Below, piece after piece: positions 26,386 through 34,675 of a DNA stretch of 64,000 nucleotides. The position numbers and the translations under genes are program-made. Numbering within the stretch: the first letter of the stretch is position 1; every line of letters begins with the position of its first letter. Below the pieces are notes generated by a model, which saw only the letters and a program-made list of their open reading frames with translations, was not told where the DNA came from and ran no database searches. This DNA comes from Mesorhizobium ciceri WSM4083 (lineage in GTDB: Bacteria; Pseudomonadota; Alphaproteobacteria; Rhizobiales; Rhizobiaceae): contig NZ_KI912610.1 of the NCBI RefSeq assembly GCF_000519305.1, positions 1,149,949 through 1,213,948 on the forward strand. The letters run 5' to 3'.

Positions 26386-26696
26386 CCGATCCGGATCAGG
26401 ACTTTGCCGGCATCGACCTTGACCGGATAGGTCTTGAGATTGACGCAGACCGGCGCACCGCGGGCGTCACCCGTCTTGTAGTTGAAGCGGCCATTGTGCT
26501 TGGGGCATTCGATGATGTCGTCCATCACCAGCCCGTCGGCCAGGTGCACCTTTTCATGCGTGCACAGGCCGTCGGTGGCGAAGAACTCGTCGTCGGGGCT
26601 GCGATAGATGGCGAAGGTGCGGCCGCCATGGTCGAAGCGCATCACATCCTCCTCGTCTATGTCGCCGGTGGCGCAGGCCTCGACCCAGTCGCTCAT
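26382..26696 (-). CDS. Rieske [2Fe-2S] ferredoxin, MocE-like
   Basis: 104-residue Rieske-type ferredoxin. Ligands Cys45-x-His47 (LCTHEKVHL) and Cys64-x2-His67 (ECPKHNGRF) form the CxH...CxxH cluster motif. It transfers electrons between the reductase encoded downstream and the oxygenase encoded upstream. Small Rieske ferredoxins of this kind beside a histidine-box oxygenase are typical of the MocE family. Confidence 0.88.
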   Translation of the reverse strand: MSDWVEACATGDIDEEDVMRFDHGGRTFAIYRSPDDEFFATDGLCTHEKVHLADGLVMDDIIECPKHNGRFNYKTGDARGAPVCVNLKTYPVKVDAGKVLIRIG

Positions 26697-26785
26697 TCAA
26701 GTCCTCCCCAAAAGCAAAAAAGTGCGCAGCGGTTTTCCGTCCGGAATTGCGTTAAATAAACAGTCTGGATCGGACGGAAGCACGA

Positions 26786-27877
26786 TCATTCCGCCGCGGC
26801 GGCGATAGTGTCGTTGTGGAATTCTTCGCGATATGGCCGTGCGGTCGGCGGCAGCTCGCGCTTGAGGAAATAGTCCTCGTTGCGCAGCTGGCGCAGGAAG
26901 ACCGGGATCATCTCGCGATAGCCGGCCAGGATCGACGGTGTCGGCTCCGGCAGATCGTGCTTGATCAGTTCGTGCAGCCTCGGCAGCGCATGGTACGGCA
27001 CCATCGGGAACATGTGATGCTCGACATGGTAGTTCATGTTCCAGTAGATGAACCGGCTGATCGGGTTCATGTAGACGGTGCGGCTGTTCAGCCTGTGGTC
27101 GGTGACATTGTCGGCCAGGCCGCCATGCTGCAGCAACCCGACCATGACGTGATGCCAGGCGCCGTAGAGCCTGGGCAGGCCGACCAGCATCAGCGGCAGG
27201 AACGAACCGGTATAGAGCGCCAGCGCGATGGTGGCGGCATAGATCGCCGTCCAGATGCGGGCGACGCGGATCGCCTTGGGCTGTTCCTGTTCGGGAATGA
27301 AGGTCTTTTCGGCGGAGCTGATGGTGCCGGCGGCGTTGCGCAGCATGTCTGACATCGCATGCCAGGCGTCTGCTACACCGACGAAGCCCAGCATGGCGCG
27401 AACCAGATCAGGCGGCCGCATGACCGAGATTTCCGGGTCGCGGCCGACGATGACGGTGTCGGTGTGGTGGCGGGTGTGGCTCCAGCGCCAGGTCACCGGA
27501 TTGCGCATGATCATGAAGCAGGCGATCTGATAGACCGCATCGTTCATCCACTGCGTCCGGAAGGCGGTGCCATGACCGCATTCGTGCCAGCGTGAATCCG
27601 TCGAGGAGCCGTAGAGCACGCCATAGACGAAGAAGAACGGCACGCACCACCATGTGCCCCAGAACCAGGCACCGCCGGCGCCGCTGACGATCAGCGCGGC
27701 GAACCAGATTGCCGTATCGCGGATCGCCGGCCCGTCGGAGCGCTGCATCAGCTCCTTCATCTGCTTGCGCGGCACGTCGGTGTGATACCACTCGGCCGCC
27801 GACAGACCGGTCTCGACGGCGAGCTTGGCGTCGCGGCCGATCAGGCTGTAGTCACGCCGGGACGGCGCAGTGGACAT
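26786..27877 (-). CDS. Histidine-box membrane oxygenase/desaturase, MocD-like
   Basis: 363-residue integral-membrane di-iron enzyme of the fatty-acid-desaturase fold. Histidine boxes are HECGH (98-102), HTRHH (134-138) and HVEHH (284-288), with additional His near 242-261. Hydrophobic segments lie around 55-90 and 205-240. ATG 27877 follows GGGAGG; a longer open frame overlaps the promoter. With the ferredoxin and reductase it would form a three-component oxygenase. In Rhizobium leguminosarum a MocD/E/F complex acts on 3-O-methyl-scyllo-inosamine; the substrate here is unproven. Confidence 0.85.
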   Translation of the reverse strand: MSTAPSRRDYSLIGRDAKLAVETGLSAAEWYHTDVPRKQMKELMQRSDGPAIRDTAIWFAALIVSGAGGAWFWGTWWCVPFFFVYGVLYGSSTDSRWHECGHGTAFRTQWMNDAVYQIACFMIMRNPVTWRWSHTRHHTDTVIVGRDPEISVMRPPDLVRAMLGFVGVADAWHAMSDMLRNAAGTISSAEKTFIPEQEQPKAIRVARIWTAIYAATIALALYTGSFLPLMLVGLPRLYGAWHHVMVGLLQHGGLADNVTDHRLNSRTVYMNPISRFIYWNMNYHVEHHMFPMVPYHALPRLHELIKHDLPEPTPSILAGYREMIPVFLRQLRNEDYFLKRELPPTARPYREEFHNDTIAAAAE

Positions 27878-27981
27878 GATTGCCTCCCTCGGCAAAGGCA
27901 TCCGCCAGAGCGAATGCCATGAAATCCTTTGGCTTCGAGCGTCAAAGTAACGCCGACCGATGATGGACTCAACATCACAAA

Positions 27982-27994
27982 GATAGTTTCTATC
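27982..27994. promoter_or_regulatory. Operator candidate in the mocD-lacI divergent region
   Basis: Perfect inverted repeat GATAG-TTT-CTATC in the 169-bp gap between the MocD-like gene and the LacI gene. A near copy (GATAG-AAT-CCATC) is at 29107-29119, after the LacI gene and before the transporter, so both transcription units flanking the regulator carry the same site. Confidence 0.5.
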
Positions 27995-28046
27995 ATTTCC
28001 CATCAGGATGATGTACGAAGGCTCAAGCAAACCCGACGAGGCAAGC

Positions 28047-29078
28047 ATGGTGAAGCGGCCGACAATATCAGATCTGGCGCGCATCTCGGGCGTCAGTGTC
28101 GCCACCGTCGACCGTGTGCTGAACAACCGGCTGCCGGTGCGCGAAGAGACAGCGCGCCGCGTCTACGAGACCGCTACCGATATCGGCTATCACGCCGCCG
28201 GCCTTATCAAGCAGCGCATGCGCCAGGAATTGCCGGAGTACCGGCTGGGCTTCCTGCTGCTGCGGGGCAATGATGCCTTCTACGGTGACTTCGCGCGGGA
28301 ACTCGAACTGGCCATCTCGCAATCGCAACGCTTCCGGGGCGTTGCGACCATCGATTTCGCAAGTTCCCTGGCTCCCGACGAGATCGCCTCCCAGATGCGC
28401 AGGCTGGCGGCGAAATCGAGGGCCATCGCCGTTGTCGGTCCGGACCATCCGACCCTGACAGCGGTGGTGGAAACCTTGAAGGCGAGAGGGCAGCCGGTCT
28501 TTTCGGTGCTGTCCGACTTTGCCGCCGGCATCCGGGAGGGCTATATCGGCCTCGACAACCGCAAGGTCGGGCGCACCGCCGCATGGATGATCTCCAAGGC
28601 AGCCAAGCGGCCCGGCAAGGTCGCCCTCTTCGTCGGCAGCCACCGCTTCCACGGCCATGAGCTGCGCGAGATCGGCTTTCGCTCCTTCTTCCGCGAGCAT
28701 GCGCTGGAGTTCAGCGTGCTTGAAACGCTGGTCAATCTGGAAGCCAACCAGGTGACCCATGACGCGATGATCGATCTTCTGGCGCGTTATCCGGATCTTG
28801 CCGGCTGCTACGTCGCCGGCGGCGGCATGGAAGGCGCGGTCTCGGCGCTGCGGGCAGCGAAGCCCGCGACCATGCCGGTGGTCGTCTGCAACGAGATCAA
28901 CGCTGAATCGCGCGCGGCACTCGCCGACAACATCCTCACCATGGTGATCTCGACCCCGCTCGCCGCTTTGTGCCGTGAGCTTGTCGACCTGATGGCGCAT
29001 GCCATCGAGACCGGTGCCGCCAACGCTCCGGGCCAGACCTTCCTGCCCTTCGACATCTATCTGCCGGAAAACATCTAG
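28047..29078 (+). CDS. LacI-family transcriptional regulator
   Basis: 343-residue LacI/GalR repressor. The N-terminal helix-turn-helix is TISDLARISGVSVATVDRVLNNR (about residues 5-27), followed by a hinge and a periplasmic-binding-protein-like effector domain. ATG 28047 starts the canonical MVKRPTISDLA; an upstream ATG at 28008 adds 13 unrelated residues. It is divergent from the MocDEF-like genes and directly upstream of the sugar ABC transporter, so it probably controls one or both in response to the transported compound. Confidence 0.92.
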   Translation: MVKRPTISDLARISGVSVATVDRVLNNRLPVREETARRVYETATDIGYHAAGLIKQRMRQELPEYRLGFLLLRGNDAFYGDFARELELAISQSQRFRGVATIDFASSLAPDEIASQMRRLAAKSRAIAVVGPDHPTLTAVVETLKARGQPVFSVLSDFAAGIREGYIGLDNRKVGRTAAWMISKAAKRPGKVALFVGSHRFHGHELREIGFRSFFREHALEFSVLETLVNLEANQVTHDAMIDLLARYPDLAGCYVAGGGMEGAVSALRAAKPATMPVVVCNEINAESRAALADNILTMVISTPLAALCRELVDLMAHAIETGAANAPGQTFLPFDIYLPENI

Positions 29079-29106
29079 CCCGCCGCGCTAGGCCGCCGAG
29101 GCAAAT

Positions 29107-29119
29107 GATAGAATCCATC
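29107..29119. promoter_or_regulatory. Second copy of the GATAG operator candidate
   Basis: GATAG-AAT-CCATC, differing by one arm position from the perfect palindrome at 27982-27994. It lies 29 bp after the LacI stop and about 260 bp before the transporter binding-protein gene. Confidence 0.4.
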
Positions 29120-29180
29120 AGAGCGATGCGTAAATCGGCCCGCAGGCCGCGGAATCGCCCTTGACGCCCCGATGTGAAAT

Positions 29181-29238
29181 GGAATAAATATTTCATCATC
29201 TGTGTATTTTGGTTCTTTCGTTCCGGAATATCTGTTTC
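29181..29238. promoter_or_regulatory. Two GGAA-N6-TTTC boxes upstream of the inositol-type ABC transporter
   Basis: GGAATAAATATTTC at 29181-29194 and GGAATATCTGTTTC at 29225-29238. The first also lies within an inverted repeat TGAAAT...ATTTCA and closely matches the box upstream of iolC (39453-39466; both contain TGGAAT, an A/T-rich centre, then TATTTCAT). In Sinorhizobium a GGAA-N6-TTCC-type motif is associated with IolR control of inositol genes, as I recall. Confidence 0.5.
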
Positions 29239-29377
29239 AAACGGAGGGTTTGACGTTCCAGCCAGGAGGCAGGCGTCACCCGGAACAGAAGAGACATCAG
29301 GGAGAGATTCCCCGGGGAGATCGGGGATTCCGGATAAATCGGTGAAACCGGACACCAATATGTGGAGGAGAAACACA

Positions 29378-30319
29378 ATGAAGAAATTGATTTTGGGCGT
29401 CGCCTTCGCGGCGCTGATGAGCTCATCCGCCTTGGCCGCCAAGGTTGGCGTGTCGATGGCCAAGTTCGACGACAACTTCCTGACCGTGCTGCGCAACGGC
29501 ATGATCGAGCAGGCCAAGGGCATGAGCGGCGTCGAGCTGCAGGTCGAGGACGCACAGAACGACGTTGCCAAGCAGCTCGACCAGATCAAGAACTTCGCCG
29601 CCTCGGGCGTCGATGCCATCATCGTCAACCCGGTCGACACTTCGGCCACGCAGGCGATGTCGGACGCCGCCGCCGCAGCCAAGATCCCGCTGGTCTATGT
29701 CAACCGCGAGCCGGTCAATGTCGACACGCTGCCCGACAACCAGGCCTTCGTCGCCTCGAACGAAGCCGATTCCGGCACGCTCGAGACCAAGGAAGTCTGC
29801 CGCCTGTTCAAGGAAGCCGGCAAGAAGGAAGCCAATGTCTATGTGATCATGGGCGAGCTTTCCAACCAGGCCGCCGTGCAGCGCACCAAGGACATCGACG
29901 ATGTGATCGCGACGCCGGATTGCAGCTTCATCAAGATCATCGACAAGCAGACGTCGAACTGGAACCGCGACGAGGCGCAGAACCTGATGACCAACTGGCT
30001 GTCGACCGGCAAGCCGTTCGACGGCGTCATCGCCAACAATGACGAGAGCGCCATCGGCGCCATCCAGGCGATGAAGGCCGGCAACATCGACATGAAGGCG
30101 GTTGTCGTCGGCGGCGTCGACGCCACCCAGGACGCGCTGGCGGCCATGCAGGCGGGCGACCTCGACGTAACCGTGTTCCAGGACGCGGCCGGCCAGGGCG
30201 CCGGCGCTCTCGATGCGGCGCTCAAGCTCGCCAAGGGCGAGAAGGTCGAGCACAAGGTCTACGTGCCCTTCCAGCTGGTGACGCCCGCCAACATCGACAA
30301 GTTCCTGAAGAAGAACTGA
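29378..30319 (+). CDS. Sugar/cyclitol ABC transporter substrate-binding protein
   Basis: 313-residue periplasmic binding protein of the ribose/galactose (CUT2) family. Signal peptide MKKLILGVAFAALMSSSALA is cleaved before AKVGVS. The fold shows DAIIVNPVDTSATQ, NREP and GVIANNDESAIGAIQAMK typical of family-1 binding proteins. Being followed by a permease, ATPase and inositol-dehydrogenase-like gene, and preceded by IolR-type boxes, it probably binds an inositol or inosamine (MocB/IbpA-like). Other sugars cannot be excluded. GGAGGAGAAA precedes the ATG. Confidence 0.9.
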   Translation: MKKLILGVAFAALMSSSALAAKVGVSMAKFDDNFLTVLRNGMIEQAKGMSGVELQVEDAQNDVAKQLDQIKNFAASGVDAIIVNPVDTSATQAMSDAAAAAKIPLVYVNREPVNVDTLPDNQAFVASNEADSGTLETKEVCRLFKEAGKKEANVYVIMGELSNQAAVQRTKDIDDVIATPDCSFIKIIDKQTSNWNRDEAQNLMTNWLSTGKPFDGVIANNDESAIGAIQAMKAGNIDMKAVVVGGVDATQDALAAMQAGDLDVTVFQDAAGQGAGALDAALKLAKGEKVEHKVYVPFQLVTPANIDKFLKKN

Positions 30320-30338
30320 GCCGCCAACGGTTCGATAC

Positions 30339-30372
30339 GGAGCGGCGCTCTCGATCAAGACAGCGCCGCTCC
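30339..30372 (+). other. Intra-operon hairpin between binding protein and permease genes
   Basis: Perfect 11-bp stem GGAGCGGCGCT / AGCGCCGCTCC with a 12-base loop and no T tract, 19 bp after the binding-protein stop. Such hairpins often stabilise the upstream message so that binding protein is made in excess over permease. Confidence 0.65.
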
Positions 30373-30431
30373 CCTCTCTCCCTCAGCGCCGCAGGCGCGA
30401 GGGCGACCGCGGCTGATGGAGGACAGAATAC

Positions 30432-31508
30432 GTGGCACAGACATCTCATGGCGTCGGCGGCGTCGGTTATGATGCGAGGAAGCGCACATGGCCGGCCGAG
30501 TTCAATGTTTTCCTGGCACTGGTCATTCTCGTCGTCATCTTCGAACTGATCGGCCGCATCTTTCTGGGCGACAGCTTTCTGTTCAACACACGCAGCGACG
30601 TCGGCGGCATCTTCAACGAAGCGCGCCTGCAGATCATCATCCTGCAGGTGTCGATCGTCGGCATCATCGCCATCGGCGTGACGCAAGTGATCATCACCGG
30701 CGGCATCGACCTGTCCTCGGGCTCGATCGTCGGCGCGACCGCCATGATCGCCATGAGCTTCGCCCAGGTGGCCACGGTCAACGGCAACCCCAATCCCAAG
30801 GCGATGTTCCTGGCGCAAGGCTGGACCGACCTGCCTGTCATCGTGCCGCTGCTGGTGGCGATCGCCTGCGGCCTGTTTGCCGGCCTGGTCAATGGCGCGC
30901 TGATCGCCTACACGCGCATTCCGCCGTTCATCGCCACGCTCGGCATGATGGTGACCGCGCGCGGCATCGCCAAATGGTGGTCCAAGGGCCAGCCGATCTC
31001 GTTTCCCACCGAGAGTTTCGCCGGCATCGGCAAAGGCCTGATGCCCGTCGTCATCTTCCTGTCGCTGGCCATCCTGTTCCAGCTGATCATGACCTACACC
31101 AGGTACGGCAAGCACTGTTACGCGATCGGCTCCAACGAGGACGCCGCGCGCATGTCCGGCATCAAGATCGCCAACCACAAGATCCTGGTCTACGTCATCG
31201 CCGGCATTCTCGCCGCGCTCGCCGCCGTGGTGCTGAGTTCCAAGAACCTGACCGCGCAGTCCGGCATGGGCGTGATGTACGAGCTCGACGCCATCGCCAT
31301 GGCGGTCATCGGCGGCGTCTCGCTGTCGGGCGGCCGCGGCTCGATCATCGGCACCGTGATCGGCTCGCTGATCTTCGGCGTCATCATCTCCGGCTTCACC
31401 TTCCTGCGCCTCGACGCCTACTACCAGGAGATGGTCAAGGGTGTGATCATCGTCGGTGCGGTGGTTCTCGACCAGTGGCGCCAACGCCTGCGGGCAATGA
31501 GGGCATGA
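30432..31508 (+). CDS. ABC transporter permease, ribose/inositol (CUT2) type
   Basis: 358-residue inner-membrane permease with about ten hydrophobic segments. Family-typical stretches are TQVIITGGIDLSSGSIVG, PPFIATLGMMVTARGIA, and the EAA-like GGVSLSGGRGSIIGTVIGSLI. A GTG start at 30432 follows GGAGGACAG. Its end overlaps the ATPase start by 4 bp. Confidence 0.92.
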   Translation: MAQTSHGVGGVGYDARKRTWPAEFNVFLALVILVVIFELIGRIFLGDSFLFNTRSDVGGIFNEARLQIIILQVSIVGIIAIGVTQVIITGGIDLSSGSIVGATAMIAMSFAQVATVNGNPNPKAMFLAQGWTDLPVIVPLLVAIACGLFAGLVNGALIAYTRIPPFIATLGMMVTARGIAKWWSKGQPISFPTESFAGIGKGLMPVVIFLSLAILFQLIMTYTRYGKHCYAIGSNEDAARMSGIKIANHKILVYVIAGILAALAAVVLSSKNLTAQSGMGVMYELDAIAMAVIGGVSLSGGRGSIIGTVIGSLIFGVIISGFTFLRLDAYYQEMVKGVIIVGAVVLDQWRQRLRAMRA

Positions 31509-32278
31509 CCATGTCAGACATCGTCCTGAAGACCGAAAACCTGACCAAGCGCTATGGCGGCGTGCATGCGCTTGAAGGCGCGAACTTCGAGCTGCGCAAG
31601 GGCGAGCATGTCGCCATCATGGGCGACAACGGCGCCGGCAAATCGACCTTCGTGCGCCAGATCACCGGCGTCGAGCAGCGCACCAGCGGCCAGATCTGGT
31701 TCGACGGCAAGGAAGTGAATTTTGCCGGGCCGATCGAGGCTCGCACGGCGGGCATCGAGACCGTGTTCCAAAGCCTGGCGCTGGCCGACGATCTCGACGT
31801 GCCGTCGAACCTGTTCCTCGGGCGCGAGAAGGTGCTGTTCAACCTCGGCCCGTTCTCGATCCTCGACCGCAAATACATGCGCAAGGCGACCGAGGCGGCG
31901 CTCGTCCGCACGGCGGTGAAGATCCCCAATTTGTCCAACACCATCCGCCACATGTCGGGCGGCCAGCGCCAATGCGTGGCGATCGCCCGGACGGCGACCT
32001 TCGCCTCCAAGCTGATCATCATGGACGAGCCAACGGCCGCCCTTGGCGTGCAGGAGACCGCGCAGGTCGAAAACATCGTCCGTACGCTGAAGGACAATGG
32101 CGAGCCGCTGATCCTGATCAGCCACAATATGCGCCAGGTGTTCGATCTCTGCGACCGTATCGTCGTGTTCCGGCGCGGCCGCATCGTCGCCAATCTGCGC
32201 AAGGAGAACACCGACGGAAACGACATCGTCTCCTACATCACCGGCGCCAAGACCGGGGAGGCGGAACTCGCGGCCTAA
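31505..32278 (+). CDS. ABC transporter ATPase, single-domain sugar type
   Basis: 257-residue ATPase with Walker A GDNGAGKST, signature MSGGQRQ and Walker B LIIMDEPTAAL. Most CUT2 sugar transporters use a ~500-residue protein with two ABC domains; this single-domain form resembles FrcA of the rhizobial fructose transporter. Two in-frame ATGs are possible (31505, overlapping the permease stop, and 31511). Confidence 0.92.
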   Translation: MTMSDIVLKTENLTKRYGGVHALEGANFELRKGEHVAIMGDNGAGKSTFVRQITGVEQRTSGQIWFDGKEVNFAGPIEARTAGIETVFQSLALADDLDVPSNLFLGREKVLFNLGPFSILDRKYMRKATEAALVRTAVKIPNLSNTIRHMSGGQRQCVAIARTATFASKLIIMDEPTAALGVQETAQVENIVRTLKDNGEPLILISHNMRQVFDLCDRIVVFRRGRIVANLRKENTDGNDIVSYITGAKTGEAELAA

Positions 32279-32391
32279 ACAGGATGGTCATCCTGTTTTC
32301 TGGCGCGCTCGAAAAATAGCCTTGCCACCTTCCCCCAAAAGGAAGGTGCGGACACAACTCTCTCCAACCCATCCCCCCAGAGGAAATACCC

Positions 32392-33387
32392 ATGACCGTT
32401 CGCTTCGCTCTCCTCGGTGCCGGCCGCATCGGCAAGGTCCACGCCCGCGCCGTCGGCTCCAACCCGCAGGCCAAACTGGTTGCCGTTGCCGATGCGTTCG
32501 AGAAGGCCGCCAAAGAGCTGGCGAGCGCCTATGGCGCCGAGGTGCGCAGCATCGAGGATATCGAGAAAGCCGGGGATATCGACGCCGTCGTCATCTGCAC
32601 GCCGACCGACACCCATGCCGATCTGATCGAGCGCTTCGCCAAGGCCGGCAAGGCGATCTTCTGCGAGAAGCCGATCGACCTCAACGTCAAGCGCGTCGAG
32701 AAGTGCCTGGCCGTGGTCGAAAAAACCAAGGCGACGCTGATGGTGGGCTTCAACAGGCGCTTCGATCCGCATTTCGCCGCCGTGCGCAAGGCGATCGACG
32801 ACGGCGCTATCGGCACCGTCGAGATGGTCACCATCACCTCGCGCGATCCCGGCGCGCCGCCGATCGACTACATCAAGCGCTCGGGCGGCATTTTTCGCGA
32901 CATGACCATCCATGATTTCGACATGGCGCGCTTCCTGCTCGGCGAAGAGGTCGTGGCGGTCAGCGCCCATGCCTCGGTGCTGGTCGACAAGAAGATCGGT
33001 GCCGCCGGCGATTTCGATAGCGTCAGCGTCATCCTGGAAACCGCCTCCGGCAAGCAGGCCGTCATCTCCAACTCGCGCCGCGCCACCTATGGCTACGACC
33101 AGCGCATCGAGGTGCATGGCTCGAAAGGCATGGTTGCCGCCGAGAACCAGCGCCCGGTGTCGATCGAACTGGCCAACGAGAAGGGCTACACCCGCCCGCC
33201 GCTGCACGACTTCTTCATGACCCGCTACCTCGACGCCTATGCCATTGAGATCGCCGCGTTCATCACAGCCGCGACCTCGGGCAAGAAAGCGTCGCCGAGC
33301 GGTGCGGATGGGCTGGTGGCGCTGAAGCTGGCCGATGCGGCGCTGAAATCAGCAACGACCGGCAAGACCGTCCGTCTCGACAAGTAA
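32392..33387 (+). CDS. iolG: Inositol 2-dehydrogenase-like oxidoreductase (Gfo/Idh/MocA)
   Basis: 331-residue NAD-dependent dehydrogenase. N-terminal Rossmann motif GAGRIGKVHAR, the active-site EKP in IFCEKPIDLN, and the catalytic HDFD region in DMTIHDFDMARFLLGEEV are all present and match inositol 2-dehydrogenases (IolG/IdhA). Expected reaction: myo-inositol to scyllo-inosose. Position directly after the ABC transporter supports this. A related scyllo-inosamine or scyllo-inositol dehydrogenase is an alternative. Confidence 0.85.
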   Translation: MTVRFALLGAGRIGKVHARAVGSNPQAKLVAVADAFEKAAKELASAYGAEVRSIEDIEKAGDIDAVVICTPTDTHADLIERFAKAGKAIFCEKPIDLNVKRVEKCLAVVEKTKATLMVGFNRRFDPHFAAVRKAIDDGAIGTVEMVTITSRDPGAPPIDYIKRSGGIFRDMTIHDFDMARFLLGEEVVAVSAHASVLVDKKIGAAGDFDSVSVILETASGKQAVISNSRRATYGYDQRIEVHGSKGMVAAENQRPVSIELANEKGYTRPPLHDFFMTRYLDAYAIEIAAFITAATSGKKASPSGADGLVALKLADAALKSATTGKTVRLDK

Positions 33388-33420
33388 GAAACCCTAGGAA
33401 GAAACCACAGGAGCAGAGCG

Positions 33421-34215
33421 ATGAGCGCATCCGCCGATCGCAATTCACAGACACGCGCCATCGTCACCGGCGGCGCGCAAGGCATCGGCTTTGCCGTCGC
33501 CGAAGCGCTGGCCGAGGAAGGTTGCCGGGCGCTGGCGCTCATCGGCCGCTCGCAGGAGAAGGGCGACAAGGCCGTCGCTCACTTCAAGAAGGCTGGCGTC
33601 GAGGCGATCTTCATCAGCGCCGACGTCTCCAAAGTGGCCGACTGCAAGCGCGCCGTTGCCACCGCGATTTCGCATTTCGGCACCATCAACGCCCTGGTCA
33701 ATGCCGCCGCGACATCGGCGCGCGGCTCGCTGGTCGAAACCTCAGAAGAGTTGTTCGACACCATCTTCGACACCAATGTGCGCGGCCCGTTTTTCCTGAT
33801 GCAAGGCGTGGTGGCGCATCTCCTGGAAAAGAAGGCACCCGGCTCGATCGTCAATGTGCTGTCGATGTCGGCGCATACCGGCCAGTCGTTCCTGACGCCC
33901 TATTCGACCAGCAAGGGGGCGCTGATGACGCTGACCAAGAACGTCGCCAATGCCTATCGCTACAACCGCATCCGCTGCAATGCGGTGCTGCCCGGCTGGA
34001 TGGACACGGAGGGCGAGGACATCGTGCAGAAGAAGTGGCACGACGCGCCGGACGACTGGCTGGCAAAGGCCGAAGCGACGCAGCCGATGGGCCAGTTGGT
34101 CAAGCCGGACCAGCTTGCCCGGCTGATCAGCTACATGGTCAGCCCGCAGTCCGGTGTCATGACCGGATCGCTGGTCGATTATGACCAGAGCATTGCGGGG
34201 GCGTCTCCGGAGTAA
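33421..34215 (+). CDS. Short-chain dehydrogenase/reductase
   Basis: 264-residue SDR. The cofactor motif is TGGAQGIGFAVAEALAEEG, the NAG-equivalent is NAAATSARG, and the catalytic Ser/Tyr/Lys are in SMSAHTG...YSTSKGALMT. An AGGAG lies 9 bp upstream of the ATG. Last gene of the transporter-iolG unit; it could oxidise another polyol or cyclitol intermediate. Substrate not deducible. Confidence 0.88.
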   Translation: MSASADRNSQTRAIVTGGAQGIGFAVAEALAEEGCRALALIGRSQEKGDKAVAHFKKAGVEAIFISADVSKVADCKRAVATAISHFGTINALVNAAATSARGSLVETSEELFDTIFDTNVRGPFFLMQGVVAHLLEKKAPGSIVNVLSMSAHTGQSFLTPYSTSKGALMTLTKNVANAYRYNRIRCNAVLPGWMDTEGEDIVQKKWHDAPDDWLAKAEATQPMGQLVKPDQLARLISYMVSPQSGVMTGSLVDYDQSIAGASPE

Positions 34216-34245
34216 CGCCGGCGAGTCCTGCGGAAAACACCCATC

Positions 34246-34435
34246 ACTTCGTCATCTACGGGCGGAGCAAGGAGCGCAGCGACGCGGCGCAGACCCGAGG
34301 ATCCATGCCGTTACCTTAGCCGAAGAATGCAGCGGGGCAGAATTCTGCAACGCAGCAGCGCTCTGAAGTCGCGGCATGGATCCTATGGTCTGCGCCGCGT
34401 CGCTTCGCTCCTTGCTCCGCCATAGGATGACGAAA
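34246..34435. repeat. Long palindromic intergenic repeat, copy 1
   Basis: A 190-bp unit starting ACTTCGTCATCTACGGGC and ending ATAGGATGACGAAAT. Its halves are inverted: GGAGCAAGGAGCGCAGCGACGCGGCGCAGACC pairs with the right-hand block GGTCTGCGCCGCGTCGCTTCGCTCC, and GATCCATGCCG with CGGCATGGATC. A second copy at 61113-61300 shares the same blocks. Non-coding; resembles the extended palindromic elements common in Mesorhizobium. It fills most of the gap between the SDR gene and the aroG leader. Confidence 0.75.
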
Positions 34436-34479
34436 TCGTGAGAGTTCGGCCCATCCCGAATTAGGCTGCCACCACCCCC

Positions 34480-34508
34480 GTGACAAGCGCCTCCGCATCG
34501 ACTATATG
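34480..34508 (+). promoter_or_regulatory. Promoter of the aroG leader
   Basis: GTGACA (34480-34485) and TATATG (34503-34508) separated by exactly 17 bp form a sigma-70-like promoter. With normal spacing the transcription start would be the A of the ATG at 34515, making the leader peptide message leaderless. Confidence 0.55.
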
Positions 34509-34514
34509 AACCGC

Positions 34515-34586
34515 ATGATCAACCTGACCGCCGCATATTGGTACTTTAGGAGCTCGCTGGCGGCGGGAGGATTGCGCTCGATCTGA
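34515..34586 (+). CDS. Aromatic leader peptide of aroG (attenuation)
   Basis: A 23-codon open frame beginning at ATG 34515 and ending at TGA 34584-34586 contains four consecutive aromatic codons Tyr-Trp-Tyr-Phe (34536-34547). There is no Shine-Dalgarno sequence, but the predicted transcript starts at this ATG. An in-frame ATG at 34506 overlaps the -10 box and is unlikely. Clustered codons for all three aromatic amino acids just before a terminator and a DAHP synthase gene are what a ribosome-mediated attenuator for shikimate-pathway flux requires. The rhizobial trpL leader is similarly leaderless. Confidence 0.75.
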   Translation: MINLTAAYWYFRSSLAAGGLRSI

Positions 34587-34635
34587 AGATTGCAGCAACA
34601 ACATCCGAACAGCCGCCATACCTGGCGGCTTTTTT
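34528..34635 (+). promoter_or_regulatory. Transcription attenuator controlling aroG
   Basis: Four mutually exclusive segments are visible. Segment 1 is CCGCCG (34528-34533), segment 2 TGGCGGCGG (34558-34566), segment 3 GCCGCCA (34612-34618), and segment 4 TGGCGGC (34623-34629) followed by TTTTTT. Pairing 3:4 is a rho-independent terminator with loop TACC. Pairing 2:3 would be the antiterminator and 1:2 its competitor. A ribosome stalled at the Tyr-Trp-Tyr-Phe codons would mask segment 1, freeing 2 to pair with 3; a ribosome that reaches the stop codon would leave 3:4 free to terminate. Confidence 0.75.
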
Positions 34636-34675
34636 GTTTTCAGCCGGCAGGTTTCCCAAACAGGAGCAGAAAGCC

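Noticed and set aside
30222..31484. 420-codon minus-strand open frame opposite the ABC permease
   Set aside because: His/Asp-rich translation typical of antisense to membrane-protein codons; no start signal.
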